The notes: generated by a model not told the origin, from the sequence alone. A stretch of DNA of 64,000 bases from Biscogniauxia marginata (GCA_022695795.1 MU404056.1:62001-126000), one strand, 5' to 3'; counted from the first letter of the stretch, positions 12,620-24,891 are shown. Made by a program: numbers and translations.

Positions 12620-14855
12620 CTAGCAGATATCAAACCTCCCCACGCTCGGATCGTGATCGCTCGTCTGGTCGTCGTACGCGAGCCACGTGTTCACATGGAC
12701 GTGCTCGAACTCCACCTGCGGCGCGTCCGAGGCGGCGACGAGCGCGGGGCTCGCGAACGCGTGGTCCAGCTCCTGCGAGCTCATGTCGTACAGGTAGGTG
12801 TAGCGCTCGCGGGGCTCAATGCCGGCGGCCTCGTCGAGGTCCACGAGCCCCGAGAGCGCGGCGAAGTCGGAGGAGAGCGGCGCCGCGAAGGCGAACTCGT
12901 TGAAGTCGCCCGCGGCGAGGACGTAGGCCGAGGGGTCGGCCGCGAGGAGGGACGAGACGAAGGACTTTTGTTTGGAAAGGAAGGAGAGGGTTAGCTTGCC
13001 GCGTGGGGGATGGTGGATAGGTAGATAGGTTGTGGTGAATTTGTAAGGTTTTGTGTGTATATGTGGATGTGTGTGTGTGTGTGTGTGTGTGTATTTTGAG
13101 AAAACTAGGTAGTTAAGGATAAAAGGGGAGGAATAAATTATTAGGAACTAAGTAAGGACCACGTACCGCCGTCACATTGGCCTGCGCCCGCCTCTTCTCC
13201 ACGCCCCCGTTGACGGGGGGTCTCGCGTCGCCGTGGAGGGACGAGCTGCCGCCCTTCGACGTCCAGTGCACGTTGACCGTGAACAGCGTCGCGCCGCTGC
13301 CGTCCACCGTCTCCCACGCGGCCGCGAGCGGCTTGCGGCTGTCGGCCCACGCCTCGTTCAGCGGGTCGATGAGGCCCGGGTTGTACCGGAGCTCGGGGCC
13401 CGGCAGCACCTCGTTCGCCGCCGCGGCGTCGCCCGCGGTCCCGTCCCGGAGCCGCAGCACCGTGGGCCGGTACAGGTACGCGACGCGGATGTTGCCGCCC
13501 GGGGCGCCGCCGTCGGCGCCGTCCGCCGGGTTGATGTACGCGTAGCTGTAGGCGGTCGCATTGGCGCTGAGGGACCGCACCGCCGCGGCGAGCGCGGCGA
13601 GCGTCGCGCCCGCGTCCACGGTGCCGTCGTCCGTCTCGCCGTTGTCGTCCTGCACCTCCTGCACGTAGACCAGGTCCGGCGCTTTCAGGTACTCGACCAG
13701 GTGGCGCGCTACGGCCTCGATGTGCGCCGTGTCCCCCGCGTGCAGGTTCTCGACGTTGTAGAAGCCGACCGTGATCCCCGAGCACGTGCCGCTGCTGGTC
13801 AGCGTCGTCGGGGCGGCGACCTCGGGGCTCAGGGACTCGAGCACGGTGATGTTGGTCAGGGGCAGGATGCGGTAGAAGCCGTACGCCTGGGAGACGACGC
13901 CGGTGATGTCCTTGATGACGGTTAGCCAAACTTGGCTGGAGCTAGGAAAGTAGAATTGCCACTGAAACTGGACTTCTGCGGAGTGTGAAGTCTACGGATG
14001 CGCTGTCCTTACCTCGAGCTTGTCTCCGAGCTTGCCGTCCGTTGGGTTGTCCGACCCGTCGAGGGGACTGCCAATGATGATCGCCTCCGGATTTCCATCT
14101 ACGCGGTGTTAGATTTGCATTTTCGCCCCCCTAACCTAACCCTTTTAAGGGGCCTTCGTACCTCCAGGAGTAATAGTGAGACCGGTCCGCTCATTATCAC
14201 CAGTTGTGGCCCAGTTCCCCACAACCCAGGTATCCCCGTACTGATTCGGCCGTCCCACGGCCCGGGGGCTCTCGACCGTCACCAGCTGACCCACGAGGCT
14301 CTCCCAGAAGTCCAAGCCGTACTTCTCCGGCTGCAGCACGGGGTTGACCACCGAGATCAAGCTCCGGTTATTCGGCACGCCGAACACGTCCTCGTCGTCG
14401 AGCTCCGAGTACTGATCCGTAGGCGGGCTACCCGTGTCCCTGCCGATGACCAGCGGCTCGACGGCGCCGCCGAGCTTCCCCAGCACCGCCCGCACCGTCG
14501 GCGCCTCGAGCTCCGTCAGCGGCAGGTACGCCGCGCTCGAGCGGTACTCGGCGACGGTGCCGTCGACCACGATGACGTCGCCGGGCGCGATGCTCGCGTT
14601 GCGCGCCAGCGCCGCGCCGTACACGTACAGCCCGTCCGAGACCCGCGCGTCGGCGCCCGGCGTCGTCGAGCGCAGCCAGATCCCGCCGGGGCCCTTCGCC
14701 GTCACGACGCCGGTCACGTTGGACACGGCCTGGCCCGCGTACGGCGAGAGGAACCGGTCGCCGTTGATCTGGGCGATGGTCTGCGCGGAGGCGCTGCCGG
14801 CGAGGAGAGCGACGGCTGCGGTGGCTAGCCACCGGGTTGTAGAGGTGCTCTTCAT
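12620..14855 (-). CDS. Secreted endonuclease/exonuclease/phosphatase (EEP) family nuclease, one frame discrepancy
   Basis: Exons on the minus strand: 14855-14162, 14098-14013, 13910-13167, and a last exon from 12965/12964 to 12620, giving about 620 residues. The start MKSTSTTRW is followed by a hydrophobic stretch ending in ALLAGSASAQ, a good signal peptide. The N-terminal half resembles the beta-rich OB-like region of extracellular nucleases. The C-terminal half has the EEP signature in order: FYNVENL, YVQEVQDD, NVHWTSKGG, AAGDFNEF and SDHDPSVGRF, containing the metal-binding and catalytic Asn, Glu, Asp and His positions. Introns 1-2 are canonical; intron 2 ends after a GCTAAC branch site. 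Intron 3 (GTACGT donor at 13166, CTAAC branch site, AAAAG acceptor) leaves the last exon one base out of frame: removal of one T from the TTT at 12962-12960 would restore ..NVTA-SFVSSLL. This means a sequencing error, a one-base frameshift allele, or an unseen splice variant. Probable substrate is nucleic acid outside the cell. Confidence 0.82.
13069..13092. repeat. (GT)12 microsatellite inside intron 3 of the nuclease gene
   Basis: Uninterrupted GT dinucleotides lie within the roughly 200-nt third intron of the nuclease gene, which is unusually long for this window. Length changes here would not alter the reading frame. Confidence 0.9.
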
Positions 14856-16155
14856 CCTGGCGTCCTGTACTTGCTTCTCGGTGGTACGAGAACTCTTTCG
14901 CCTAGGATGAGGAAAGAAGAAAATAAGGAAAAAGAAAGGGAGGGAATTTGATCTCGAGGTCGGCACACAACGAATGGACGAGCAAAAAAGTCTCCTCGAT
15001 TCCGACTTCGCACCACGAGGACGACTGAGCGAAATTAGCCTTTTATGTATTTATTCACAATATATACATCAATCCATCGAAATGATGGAGACGGAAGGCG
15101 GACGCGTCCAAGAGGTTCTACTCAGCCACGATATCCGTACATGTCGACCTATCTATCTACCTACCGCATATCTCAGCCTACTGCCGCAATTAATCTAGAC
15201 TTCTAGGCATCTGATAAAAGGGCAGGCAAGGAAGCGTGCTGAGGGGGGGAACCAGTCGAATTGGCCAATCCGGGGCACGTTCCTGGCCCGGCGAGCGTCC
15301 GGTTGCACCGCATCGCGGCTCGGCGGCCTTCCAGAAACCGCAGGTGAACGATGGTGAAGGTTGTTTGGCCGGGCTTTGGTTGGCTGGGCGGGAACCAAAG
15401 ACCCCTGCGACCCTCCCCAATACCAAGGCCTGTTTATATTAGTTACGGTGCTGTTAGCTCAATCGTTAGCGGGAGATAACCGGATATGAAAAGGAGAAAC
15501 CAGGGAGCTCTCTAGGCGGGCTCTGGGAGTCTGCAACCACTATCGTAGCTCAAACAGGGGTCCTTTTTACTTTACTTTACTCTACTGCATGTGATTGACT
15601 GGATTTCACCTCGCTGAATACTTCTTTCTCTCTGCGACAACTTGAATAGAGTGTTCTGTTTAGAAAATATATGGTTGATTCTAAAGGCATGCTTATATAT
15701 CCTAACTTAACAAGAACTATACTGTAGCTAAGTCCCAGAATAGGTATCGCTAGTTATACTTGAGAGATGCTTCATATTAAGGAAACCTAGGTATTTATCA
15801 TCAATCTCCCTCTCTCCTCCGACACTCGTAAGTGAACCGATAAGCTTTAAATTAGTAATAATGGTTCATATCATAAATCATGATTTGTTATATAAACAGG
15901 TATATATAAAAAATTCACTAAATAAATAAAGAGAAACTAATCATATTTACATATAAGCAAGATAAAGTGAAACCTTGTTTTTTTTCCCACCCATTTTATT
16001 ATGTTTCCGAGCTCCAGAACATTTCCAATGTGAAGTACCATAACCTGTTTCTTGATTCTTCATATCCTTTTTTTCCCTCTCTTCGGTACATATTATTATT
16101 ATTATTATTTCCTTATTAGAGGAGGTAAAGGAGGCTTGTGCCTGTATCCTCCCTC
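14856..16155. other. Spacer between the nuclease and F-box-like genes
   Basis: Contains the nuclease promoter and leader (14856-15000). A GC-richer patch (15190-15440) holds short frames on both strands with no recognisable product. From about 15550 to 16130 the sequence is markedly AT-rich, with ATT repeats at 16091-16111. No gene is supported. Confidence 0.6.
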
Positions 16156-17961
16156 CTAATCCGTCAACATAGATCCAAAACCCTCCACGGAGAGCTGGCA
16201 CCCACCCCCGGCCCGCACCATGTCCCTAAAGACATCCCTCCCGTCCCCCTCGTCCGCGCCGAAGCCCGCCTCGCGGTTGCGGATCCGGTACCTCTCGAGG
16301 ATGACCTCCCAGTCCTCGGAGTCGACCTCGAGCTCGAGCCGCGCGAGCGTGTCCTGCGCGACCTCCGGCTCAGTGTCCTGCCAGCGCGTCGCCTGGTCGA
16401 CATCTATGTCCAGCACCACCGCAGCCGCTCTGCTGACGTCGCTACCGTCGCTGCCGCCGTTGCTATCGTCATTATCGAGATCCCCTACGGATCCGACGGC
16501 TAGGGTCGGGGCGGGCGCGGGCATGATCGTCGCGGGGAGGCTGGGGCTCGGAGAAAAGGACGCCGTGTCCGTATCGGCATACGCATACGCATACGCGTCG
16601 GCGGCGACGAAGAATCCGTGTCGACGGAACGCCATGGCGTCGAGGCGCTGGTCCTCCCAGAACCACCACCCGGAGCCGATGAGGTAGGAGCGGAGCTCGT
16701 CGCTCACGGGGCGCCAGTCGCCCGCGAGCACCTCGACGAACTCGACCAGGAGCGCGCTGGGCAGGTCGAGGTTGACGCGGAGGTTCTCGCGGGCCTCCTG
16801 GCGTATGTGGGCATTATTCTTGGCCTCGGCCTCGGGGGACAGGACCACGCCCGCGACGGCGGACGCGGACTCGGAGGAGGAGGGAGTGCTGGGGATGCTC
16901 GAGGAAGGGTCGGGAGTGGAGAATAGCTCCTCCAGGTCGAGGTAGTCGTCCTTGAGCTGCTGGATCGGGCAATCGTACCGATCGTACCAGCGCTCGAGCG
17001 GGTGCGCGATCCACCCGGAGTTGAGGCGCGCGATGTACCAGTAGCTGGACGTCAGGATCTGGTGGCGCTGCTCCGCGTCCGCCTCGGCGATCTGCCAGTA
17101 CAGGCCCAGGCCGAAGCTCCGCAGGACCGAGATGAACGACTCGATGGTGTACAACTCGTTGGCGGTGCCATCGTTGCCGTGCCCCGGGGCCGAGGAGAAG
17201 TACGGCAGCAGCTGCTTGGAGGACTCGACGGCGTCGCTGGCTTTGATCATTCTCCGTACCGGCGGTGCCGACGTCGCCGATCCGGACGCAAGAGACGCCC
17301 TCCTAGATCGGGCCGCGTTCCTGACGGCCCGTACGAAGTCGGCCTCGAAATCGGTGATGATGTTCCGGTAGTCGTCTTTGATCTAGTTGTGTATCGTGTG
17401 GAACTGCTGCATCTCGAGGCAGTCTAAGTGCGCTAGCACCTTATCCTCTAGCTCTCTCGATAAGTTCGGGTACTCCCCTCCGCCCAAGCCCATGGTCCGC
17501 GCTATCAACTCATACTGGGACAGCACCTTCTGGAGCCGCGCCCGCTCCCCGCCGGTCAGCGGCGGCGGGCCCTGGAGTCGGACGTATTCTCGCTCGCTGT
17601 GCGGTAAGTACCTGATGTTTTGTCGCCACGAGACAGCCGCGAATCGCTCGATGATCAGGTTGACTGTGTGGCTGAACCGATGCAGGGGTATCATCACGCT
17701 CAGCTCAGTCGGGAACGGCGTTGATTTCATTCTTGGCAATTGCTTCACATGTTGCGAGACTAGATACTGGTACTCTACGTGTCGTATCGTCTTGTTCTCG
17801 TCGCGGTCCCAGGGGAGGTGCCCGGTTCGAGGGCACAGGGCGGCCGACAGCGCATATCTGAGTGCCTTTGGCTTGATCGCGTTGCGGACTACTTCCACGA
17901 GAATCTGCATCTTGAGCTCGGGGGGCAGGCTCGCGAGGGCCGCCATGACTCCACGAGTCAT
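16156..17961 (-). pseudogene. F-box-like protein of about 600 residues, interrupted by one in-frame TAG
   Basis: A single minus-strand frame runs from ATG at 17961 to a stop at 16156 and is broken once, by TAG at 17385-17383. Both halves are in the same phase and the 44 codons after the stop (IKDDYRN, DFEADFVRAVR) are open and protein-like up to the internal Met at 17250, so this is one gene, not two. The N-terminus (LASLPPELKMQILVEVV) looks like a degenerate F-box, which would recruit Skp1 for SCF ubiquitin ligase. The second half has an acidic Ser-rich linker, a YAYAYAYADTDT repeat and a helical C-terminus (ELEVDSEDWEVILERYRIR). A C-to-T change of CAG to TAG would explain the break. Alternatives are stop readthrough, or use of a weak 57-nt GT..AG intron at 17439-17383 that removes the stop in phase 0 (its donor is GTGCTA, with no good branch site). 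Codon use is strongly GC-biased, like the neighbouring nuclease. Function unknown. Confidence 0.7.
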
Positions 17962-19662
17962 GATTAATGGTCACTCTGTGAACTAACGAATCGAAGGTCC
18001 CCTTCCTCGTTCTTCTCACCCTTTATTTTCTCCCCCTCGTCTTTTTGGTACAAGGAGTACTTGATATTCACAACGCTTCAAAATATGCCGGAAACGAATA
18101 CGTCGTGCGTTCCTGGCACCTAGTGGCACCCCCTATTTCCAACGAGCCTCGGGGGAAGTTTATTTGTGCAAATTGCTTTGGTTAAATGAATAGCGAGATG
18201 ATTCTAGTTGGTATGTGAGAGAATGAGAAGAAATTTACGAAGACGACTAGGTACCGATATGGTTATAAATATAGCGTGAGTTGACCTATTTCCGTCTCGC
18301 TTGTCGAGCACGCTCACTCCGTACTTAACCTTTTCTTCTTCTTTTTTTTTTTTTTTGAGTTGTGAAGAACGCACGTGGTGTGTAGAATAAGTGCTTGCAT
18401 TTTGGTGAACTCTTATCTCCATACTATAGAAGATGCGACCAATGTAAGACTGTCCTCTCGATCTTATTCGATGTTGCGAGGCGTCCTATGGGGGAAAATG
18501 TGAAGCTTCAAAAGATACATGGGGTATAGATGTGTTGAATCGATGACAACCTGGATGGACAGTCGTGTGAGATACTATCGCGAAGAAGACCCCTGAACCC
18601 AACGAAGTCTATGAGAAATAAACTAGGATGAGGCAGTTTCGAGTACTTCGTTACCTCAAAGATACCATGGACTGTCTATATTATACTATGCTTGGGAATA
18701 TTCTGTCCCTGTAGATCGACAATACCTACCTGTCCTGTCTCTAATACGAGAGATGGTCATATTCATGATGAGTCTCTGCCTTGCATTTTTTGCTACTACT
18801 AACCACGTGGCAAACGTCAAATGTCACCGACTCCAAGTCAAAGCCAAACTAAGACTAACATGGACTTTAAATAGAGTGTACCTTAAGATAGGTACATGCA
18901 TATGGGTAAGGTATTTCTGTATCTGTGTTCTGTGATAAAGTTTACTATGCTTAGAATGCTTAATACAATATACGAAGAGCATCCCTATCTATAGGGTTAA
19001 GTAGGCACAGGAGCTTGTGTTTTAAATAGGTAAGATAATGCCTTCCGTCAGCTAGAGACGAGTTAACACGATAAATATATACCCAGAAAAGCACCGCATC
19101 GCATCCAACATTTAAGAATCATTTATCTCATTCTCATCTCCATGTCCTTCTTAGCCATATAGGCCTGTTTGTTTGCTTGCTTGCTCACTTGCACCATCTA
19201 CTTACACACCCCCACAATTGTCTCCCACAGCCTCCCCTATTCGAAACTCAACTTGAGCCACCTGCCTATCTCTCTGTGCCTATCTAGCCAAAAAGTATAG
19301 CCAAAAAACCCAGTAGTAACACTAGGAAGAAAACTAATCCAAGAAACCGATCGCGAAAAGACCCCCGGATGGCTTGCCTCCCAATGTAAACGCAAACTTT
19401 CGAAAAGTCCGCTCTCATACCACCTTGCCCATGACTATCCTTTTTTTTCTTTTGTACAAAACGAGCAAGAAATAAAATAAGGTTGAGAAGAACACACGCT
19501 TCGAAGAAGGCGAATGGGAAGAAGAAGAAAAACACACATCATAATCATACAATAGCCACTGATGCATATGACTGAGTTGCGCCCCCCTCGAGAAAACGCT
19601 TACTCTTTTTTTGTTCAATGCCAAGACGACATCAACTAACCAGGAAGAAAGGATCGACGGTC
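17962..19662. other. Spacer between the F-box-like gene and the Uds1 gene 3' end
   Basis: No gene supported. It holds the promoter side of the F-box-like gene up to about 18350, including a poly-T run at 18344-18356, followed by unremarkable sequence, then the 3' flank of the Uds1 gene. Frames are short and lack recognisable motifs. Confidence 0.6.
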
Positions 19663-22492
19663 TCATGGTCGAGGGCTGAGTTGATTCCTGCTGGAACTCT
19701 GTCCTCTCTTCAATGCTCGAAGCTCGTCTTCGAGTTTTCGCCGCACCATTTGTTCCGCCTAGGATTTATATGTTAGCCACAGTTGTAAAAGAGCAAGGTC
19801 GGCTGATATGACATACCTTTAACTGTTCCTCGTACTTCTTTCGTTCGGCTCTTAATCCGACTCGGTACGAGTCCGTCAGGTAGGCAGTACCCTTGGCGCC
19901 ACTGGGTGATAGTGGCATGCCGGGTGATTTGAACCGCTCCTTGTCGAGTTCTTCCTGGATTTGTTCCTTCTCTTTGCGCAGTCTGGCGACCTCGCCTTCA
20001 AACCTCTCTTCCAGGTCGCGTGTGGCCTCCTGTATCTGCTTCTCGAGGTCTTCTGTCACCCTGTCCTTCTCGTCCTTGATCCTGGTGCGATCTGACCTGA
20101 CCTTGTCAAGTTCTTCTTCAAGTTCCCCGATCTTCTTTTCGCTCTCGAGAGATTGCTTCACAACCTCGGTTAGGTCTTTGACGGTAGATTCCAACTCTCT
20201 CTCCAACGTCTCAACTCTGAGTTGCGCCCTAGTAGTCTCAGAGTTATTGTGTAGTGCTGCGACCTCCGCGGCCCGCTGCTTTCTAGAACCGTAGGCCCCA
20301 TCGAGCTCCGCCTTGACAAGAGTGGCTTCCATCTTAAGCTCTGCGACCATCCCAGTCATCTGCGCAAGTTCCTCCTCTTTGGCCTTGATATCAGTCTCCT
20401 TTTCCTTCACAGCCCTTTCCGCTGCTTCTTTAGCATTACTTGCGTCCATTAGTTGGGCAGTGATAATTTCAATATTAGCTTCAGCCGCATTTAGGCGCGT
20501 CTGCATCTCCCTGCTCTCAGCTTCTAGAGACTTCATTTTCTCATTCCGCTCTTTAAGCTGGTCCCGTGCCTTCATGAGTGCCTCTTCAACTTCGGCAGAC
20601 TCTTCGGACTGGCGGGCTTGTAAGTTCTCTAGGTCTGCAAAGGCCTGCGTGAGCTGCGAGCGCGCTTCATCCGTCTCCTGCTCAGCGCGACCAAGTAGGG
20701 TTTTTGTCTCCTCCAACTCGTCGAGCTTTTCCCTTAATTGTTGGTCTTTCTCTGAGTCAGACTTGCTGTTGAGTTCGCGCTGTTGCTTGATCTGGCGCTT
20801 CAGAACAGCCTTCTGGTCTTGCAACCTGGTAGCTTGGGCATACAACCACTCAATCTTGGCTGAGAAAGCAGGCAGAGAATAGGTCTCACTCAAATCAAAT
20901 GATTCTCCTTCTGAGACATCGTCCTCTTCTGGTTCTAAACCTTTATCAATCCGTGCCTTCCGGCGCTCTTGCTTTTGCCGTCGGATTTCAGCATAGCCTG
21001 ACTGAATCATTTCCCAGAGCCGGACAAGGACTGCCTCGGACTGCTCAGACTGCTGATTCGCAGTTGAGCTTGCCATGTCTATGGCTCGCCTCAATTCATC
21101 TTCTACACTTCGAAGTGAGTCTCGTAAGTATGCGAGTTGCTCGTCAACGCCCACAGAAGCTTCCGGTGGTGATGGATAACTAGGAGCAGTGCTCAAGAGT
21201 ATGTCTTGAACCTGGATGTTAAGCGCATGGATTGTTCCAGCTATTGCTACACTGCCGCCTTGACTATTCTCAATGGCGCGCAACCCATTCGCGAGATAGT
21301 CGAGATGGTTGCCAATCATCTCACCAGGCTCGAACTGTCCGGACGGTGCAGCGTCGTAATCGATATTCCTCACTGGGTCTGCCTTCACAATGACCTCGCG
21401 GAGCTGGTTGTTGAATTGTTCTAATTTTGTTTCTGTATCTGAGATCAACTTCCACTGATCCCCTTGTGGACCTTTCAAAGCGTTGATTTCAGCGAGCAGA
21501 GATTCGGTCTGAGCCCGGAGGTGATTATTCTCATCGCGCAGCTTATCAGTCTCTTCGACTAGTTGTTTCTGCTGTTCACGAACCGGCGACTTCAGAGGTA
21601 TCTCAATGGGGTTCTGCTCATGATGGCCGCCAAGTATTTCCGTTGTATCAAAAGACCGGTAGAGACTCGCTTCATCGAAGACGAAGCCTTCATCTAGGAA
21701 ATCCAAGCTATTACGACCGTTCGAGGTAGTATACATGCTCTCGGGGCTAGCAGGAGCACCATTGACGAGGGGTGGCAGTTTTTGGGCTGGGGTGACCGAC
21801 TTCTTGGTTGTCTTGTGTGTAAGCTGTAATATGCCCGCAGTGTGCTGGAGAAGCCTTCTCTGGGGGTCCATGAGGCGCTTCTCTAATGTCCACAACTCGG
21901 AGGCCAGATCCTCACATTTCTTCTGAATCGCATCACGTTCAACCTCGGCCTCTCGCGCGGCGTCGCTTCCCCCGCTGAGTCGATTACCAAGTAAACTCCT
22001 TCTCTTGCCCTCAGCCCTTGTAGGGGAGTATAGCCGGGACATGGATATGGCGGCATCGCGATATTTAGACTGAATAGCGAGGTTCGATCGAGTCTGTTCG
22101 ATCCGCTGGTTCAAAATCTGACATTGTTTTTTGAGGTCGTCCACTTCCTCTTGAGACAGGATCTCGTATTCTTTGCTATCGATCAAGGCGGTTTCGGTGA
22201 GCAGGTGTACCTGAACGGGATCTTTGAGATCGACAAGGACCGAACTTTGCACGCGCTCGGGGTTCATCTGGCTATGATGTTAATATGGATAGCAGGATTA
22301 GGGACTAGAGGTTGGTCCGAGGTCAAGTCGTACCGGGTTGAATCGTGGGTTGTCCTTTTCGAAGCCATTGAGGCTCTCTTGTCTATAGGAATCGGCCAGC
22401 GCCGCACCCCTCGGTTCAACGCCCGAGTTTAGTGGTGGCGGCCTCCCAGCATCGAAGCTATTCTGACCTCGTTGTTTCGCGAACCCGTTCAT
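19663..22492 (-). CDS. Uds1 (up-regulated during septation) domain coiled-coil protein
   Basis: Exons 22492-22334, 22267-19817 and 19758-19663 join in phase 0 to 901 residues; both introns are GT..AG with TTAAC/CTAAC branch sites. Residues about 75-190 carry the Uds1 signature (LLTETALIDSKEYEILS, then QTRSNLAIQSKYRDAAISM), known from the fission yeast protein induced during septation. A Ser/Pro-rich region with potential regulatory sites follows, and from about residue 480 to the C-terminus the sequence is almost continuous coiled coil (long Glu/Lys/Leu heptads such as ELEEELDKVRSDRTRIKDEK). The last exon encodes AEQMVRRKLEDELRALKRG and ends SPRP. Likely a cytoskeletal or septum-associated scaffold; role inferred from the family. 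The first exon adds 53 residues that a single-frame reading misses. Confidence 0.9.
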
Positions 22493-23999
22493 CTTCGTGT
22501 ACTCTAAGCGGCCGTGCCCCTAGGCCAAATACATGATACACCTGAAGTGCCAAAAATTAATGTCTCGGGCCGTCAATGAAGGATCGGTAAGTATAGTCGC
22601 AGTCGTAATCGTCGTCCAAAGAATCACCGGCCGCAGTTTCAGAGAGGACAAAGAGCGTTTAGATTACCATTAGCAAGAGAAGACGGTAGGTACAATACTA
22701 TCCAAGCAGCAGTCCGGAAAGCGAAGGAACAAGACAAGAGAATCGAAGCAAGAGAAGGAGAGACGAAGAAGAAGTGAGAGAGAAAAAAAAGAGGGTATAC
22801 GGATCAAGTTTCCGGGTAAGAAGTCCAGAAAGCGAAGATCGCGGGCGGGTTGGGTCAAGACTCATTTCGCGGGAAGAACAAATGGTAGCGAGACGGGGAA
22901 GTCCCTGCCCCAAAGCGCCAAATTAGAAGCAGAATGTGATTAGCGGCTGGGCAGGCACAGCATCAGCCTCAGGGGCTAGGCCAGATACAGTAATTAAGAT
23001 TCGCGCTTGCCATATATCGCTTCGTGGCTGGACCTGCCCGACTTCCATGCACTCCGGATTACCCCCTAAAAATAACGAAAGCAGCCCGTTCCCGCCACCT
23101 GCAAGACTTTGAGGAAATCGAGAAGATCGGATATGTGCCTATGTTAAGTCCGTGCATACCTAGTTAAAGGCCTTAGCCTCGGTGTTATTATTTTTTTAAT
23201 CGAAATATCTTAAATATGATAGAATTTTCAACTCTAGCATTATGTGCTGTCATATGTTACATGTGCGGAATAACGGATGTATCTTGTCTTATGTGACGGC
23301 AATGTTGACGCGCATTGTGGATATTGCGATCACGTCTCTCTCATGATCCCGTCAATGAGGTCCACACTTGTATGCGTTTAGCTACATGAAGTCATGTACC
23401 TATTCGACGCGTCAGAATGTGCCTTACAAGCTCAGACCTTATTTTCCACGGCTGGGAAAGTGGAATTGCAAATCTCGCTTTTCTGCAATTGTTGCGTCAG
23501 AAAAAAGCACGACCTATCATAACCTCGTATTGCATACCCCGCCTCTTGAGCCCTACACTATCGTGAGCCACGCTGCCTCCCTTTGTACACGTGGATACAC
23601 CCGGGGGAGACGGGACCACGCGATATACCTATCAGAACACAATAACTACCTGGAGGGTGGGCTCTAATTTATACCTTGTCACCATTCGTCCGATGCCATG
23701 CCTGCATACATCAAATATGCAGTTAGAATTCAGAACAAAATATAATATCAACTTGGGCTTTTGAGTCGGGCAGGGAGAGTTTGGGTTCTTCTGAGAAACC
23801 AACAACATAATGATGCTTGTTCTGTCCACTCACCTATACATAGTGGTATTGTGGCCACAATATACCTACTAAGCTACGTCGAGTTGGGCAGAAAGAATGC
23901 CCCAAGCAAAGTCAAAGGTGACCGGATGTTTGACTTCTCACACTAGGGTAAGAATAACTATGTACTTTGAGCTCTAGGGCCGTATGGCTTTCGACCGCT
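22493..23999. other. Spacer between the Uds1 and Dsc2 genes
   Basis: Upstream region of the Uds1 gene, with a purine-rich stretch at 22660-22800 on the + strand (pyrimidine-rich on the coding strand, as in fungal promoters), followed by AT-richer DNA at 23130-23350 and the 3' flank of the Dsc2 gene. No gene is supported. Confidence 0.6.
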
Positions 24000-24891
24000 T
24001 TAGAATGCTCCTTGGAACTGATCCATAACTTGCTGGCCCATCGTCCTGCGCCTACCACCTTCGCCATTGGTTTGGCCTTCGACTCCTGTTGCCGCCGCCG
24101 TAGGCGCGTTCTCCCCCTCCAGTCTCCTCCGCAAGCCCTCGAATTCCTCACTCCTCCGTTGTGTCCGTATGCCAACGACCCAGCCGGGGAGTCGCCAACG
24201 TATCAGGGATCGCGGCAGGATTTCCATTCGCCACGAATAGCCCACCACCCAACCGACCAAGGCACCAAACAAGGATCCAGGCCATTGGAAGAGGGCCAAT
24301 TGCAGGGCGAGAAGGTAACGGTACGACTTGTCCGAAAATGTGAGGCCTTGGGTCTGGTCGTTTGTCGTTTGGGACATCGACGTCACCACCCTATACTTGT
24401 AGACATGCGGGATTATAGCATGGTATTGCGCGAGAAGTGCGAAGATGACAGCTGTCGGTCCGGCCGGGAGGTAGTTGAAGAGTCCCAGCGTAAGCGGTCG
24501 CAATACGAAGGCCAGAAGAGTCGGGGTTAGAATGCTCGTGAACAGGAACGTTACAAAGACGAAAGTCTATAGGGATAGCGCACCATTAGCCAACCTCACC
24601 GGACTTATTAGGATGTTATCACGTAAGGACACTTACGGCATATTTCCTCGAACCCCACATCCTCTCGACTGTTCTCATATTGTACAGGGTCATAGAAGCA
24701 AAGAGGACTTCGGACGAATTGGTATAGCAAAGCTGGTAGATAAGGGACCGCCATATTTGATGGAATCGCCAGAGATGCAGGTCGACCAAAATGTAGAAGT
24801 AATGTTTGACGTCCAGCAGACTGACAGCTATAGACATGCCAATGAGTCCATAGACCAGGCTGCGCGTCACGGGCGCATTTGTAAAGGACAT
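24000..24891 (-). CDS. Dsc2-like rhomboid-pseudoprotease subunit of the DSC E3 ligase complex
   Basis: Exons 24891-24637 and 24566-24000 join in phase 0 to 273 residues. The intron starts GTAAGT and ends CCCTATAG after a GGCTAAT branch site. The N-terminus (MSFTNAPVTRSLVYGLIGMS), the segment FHQIWRSLIYQLCYTNSSE and the motif YNMRTVERMWGSRKYA are typical of the UBAC2/Dsc2 rhomboid-like family. Several hydrophobic membrane segments follow, including VTFLFTSILTPTLLAFVL and the stretch around GPTAVIFALLAQYHAIIP. No rhomboid Ser/His catalytic pair is apparent, fitting an inactive member. In fission yeast and Aspergillus the Dsc complex activates SREBP factors and works in Golgi/ER protein quality control. 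The C-terminal 50 residues are polar and I see no clear UBA domain there, unlike the fission yeast protein. It is divergently arranged with the Rer2 gene. Confidence 0.8.

Noticed and set aside
13141..14828. Long frames on both strands overlapping the nuclease (up to about 276 codons)
   Set aside because: They are Arg/Ala/Gly-rich translations of GC-rich codons of the nuclease in wrong frames, with no domain motifs.
15448..15520. A-box-like TTAGCTCAATCGTTAGCGG, possible tRNA or SINE head
   Set aside because: No B box or anticodon arm follows at the right distance, and no poly-A or target duplication was seen.
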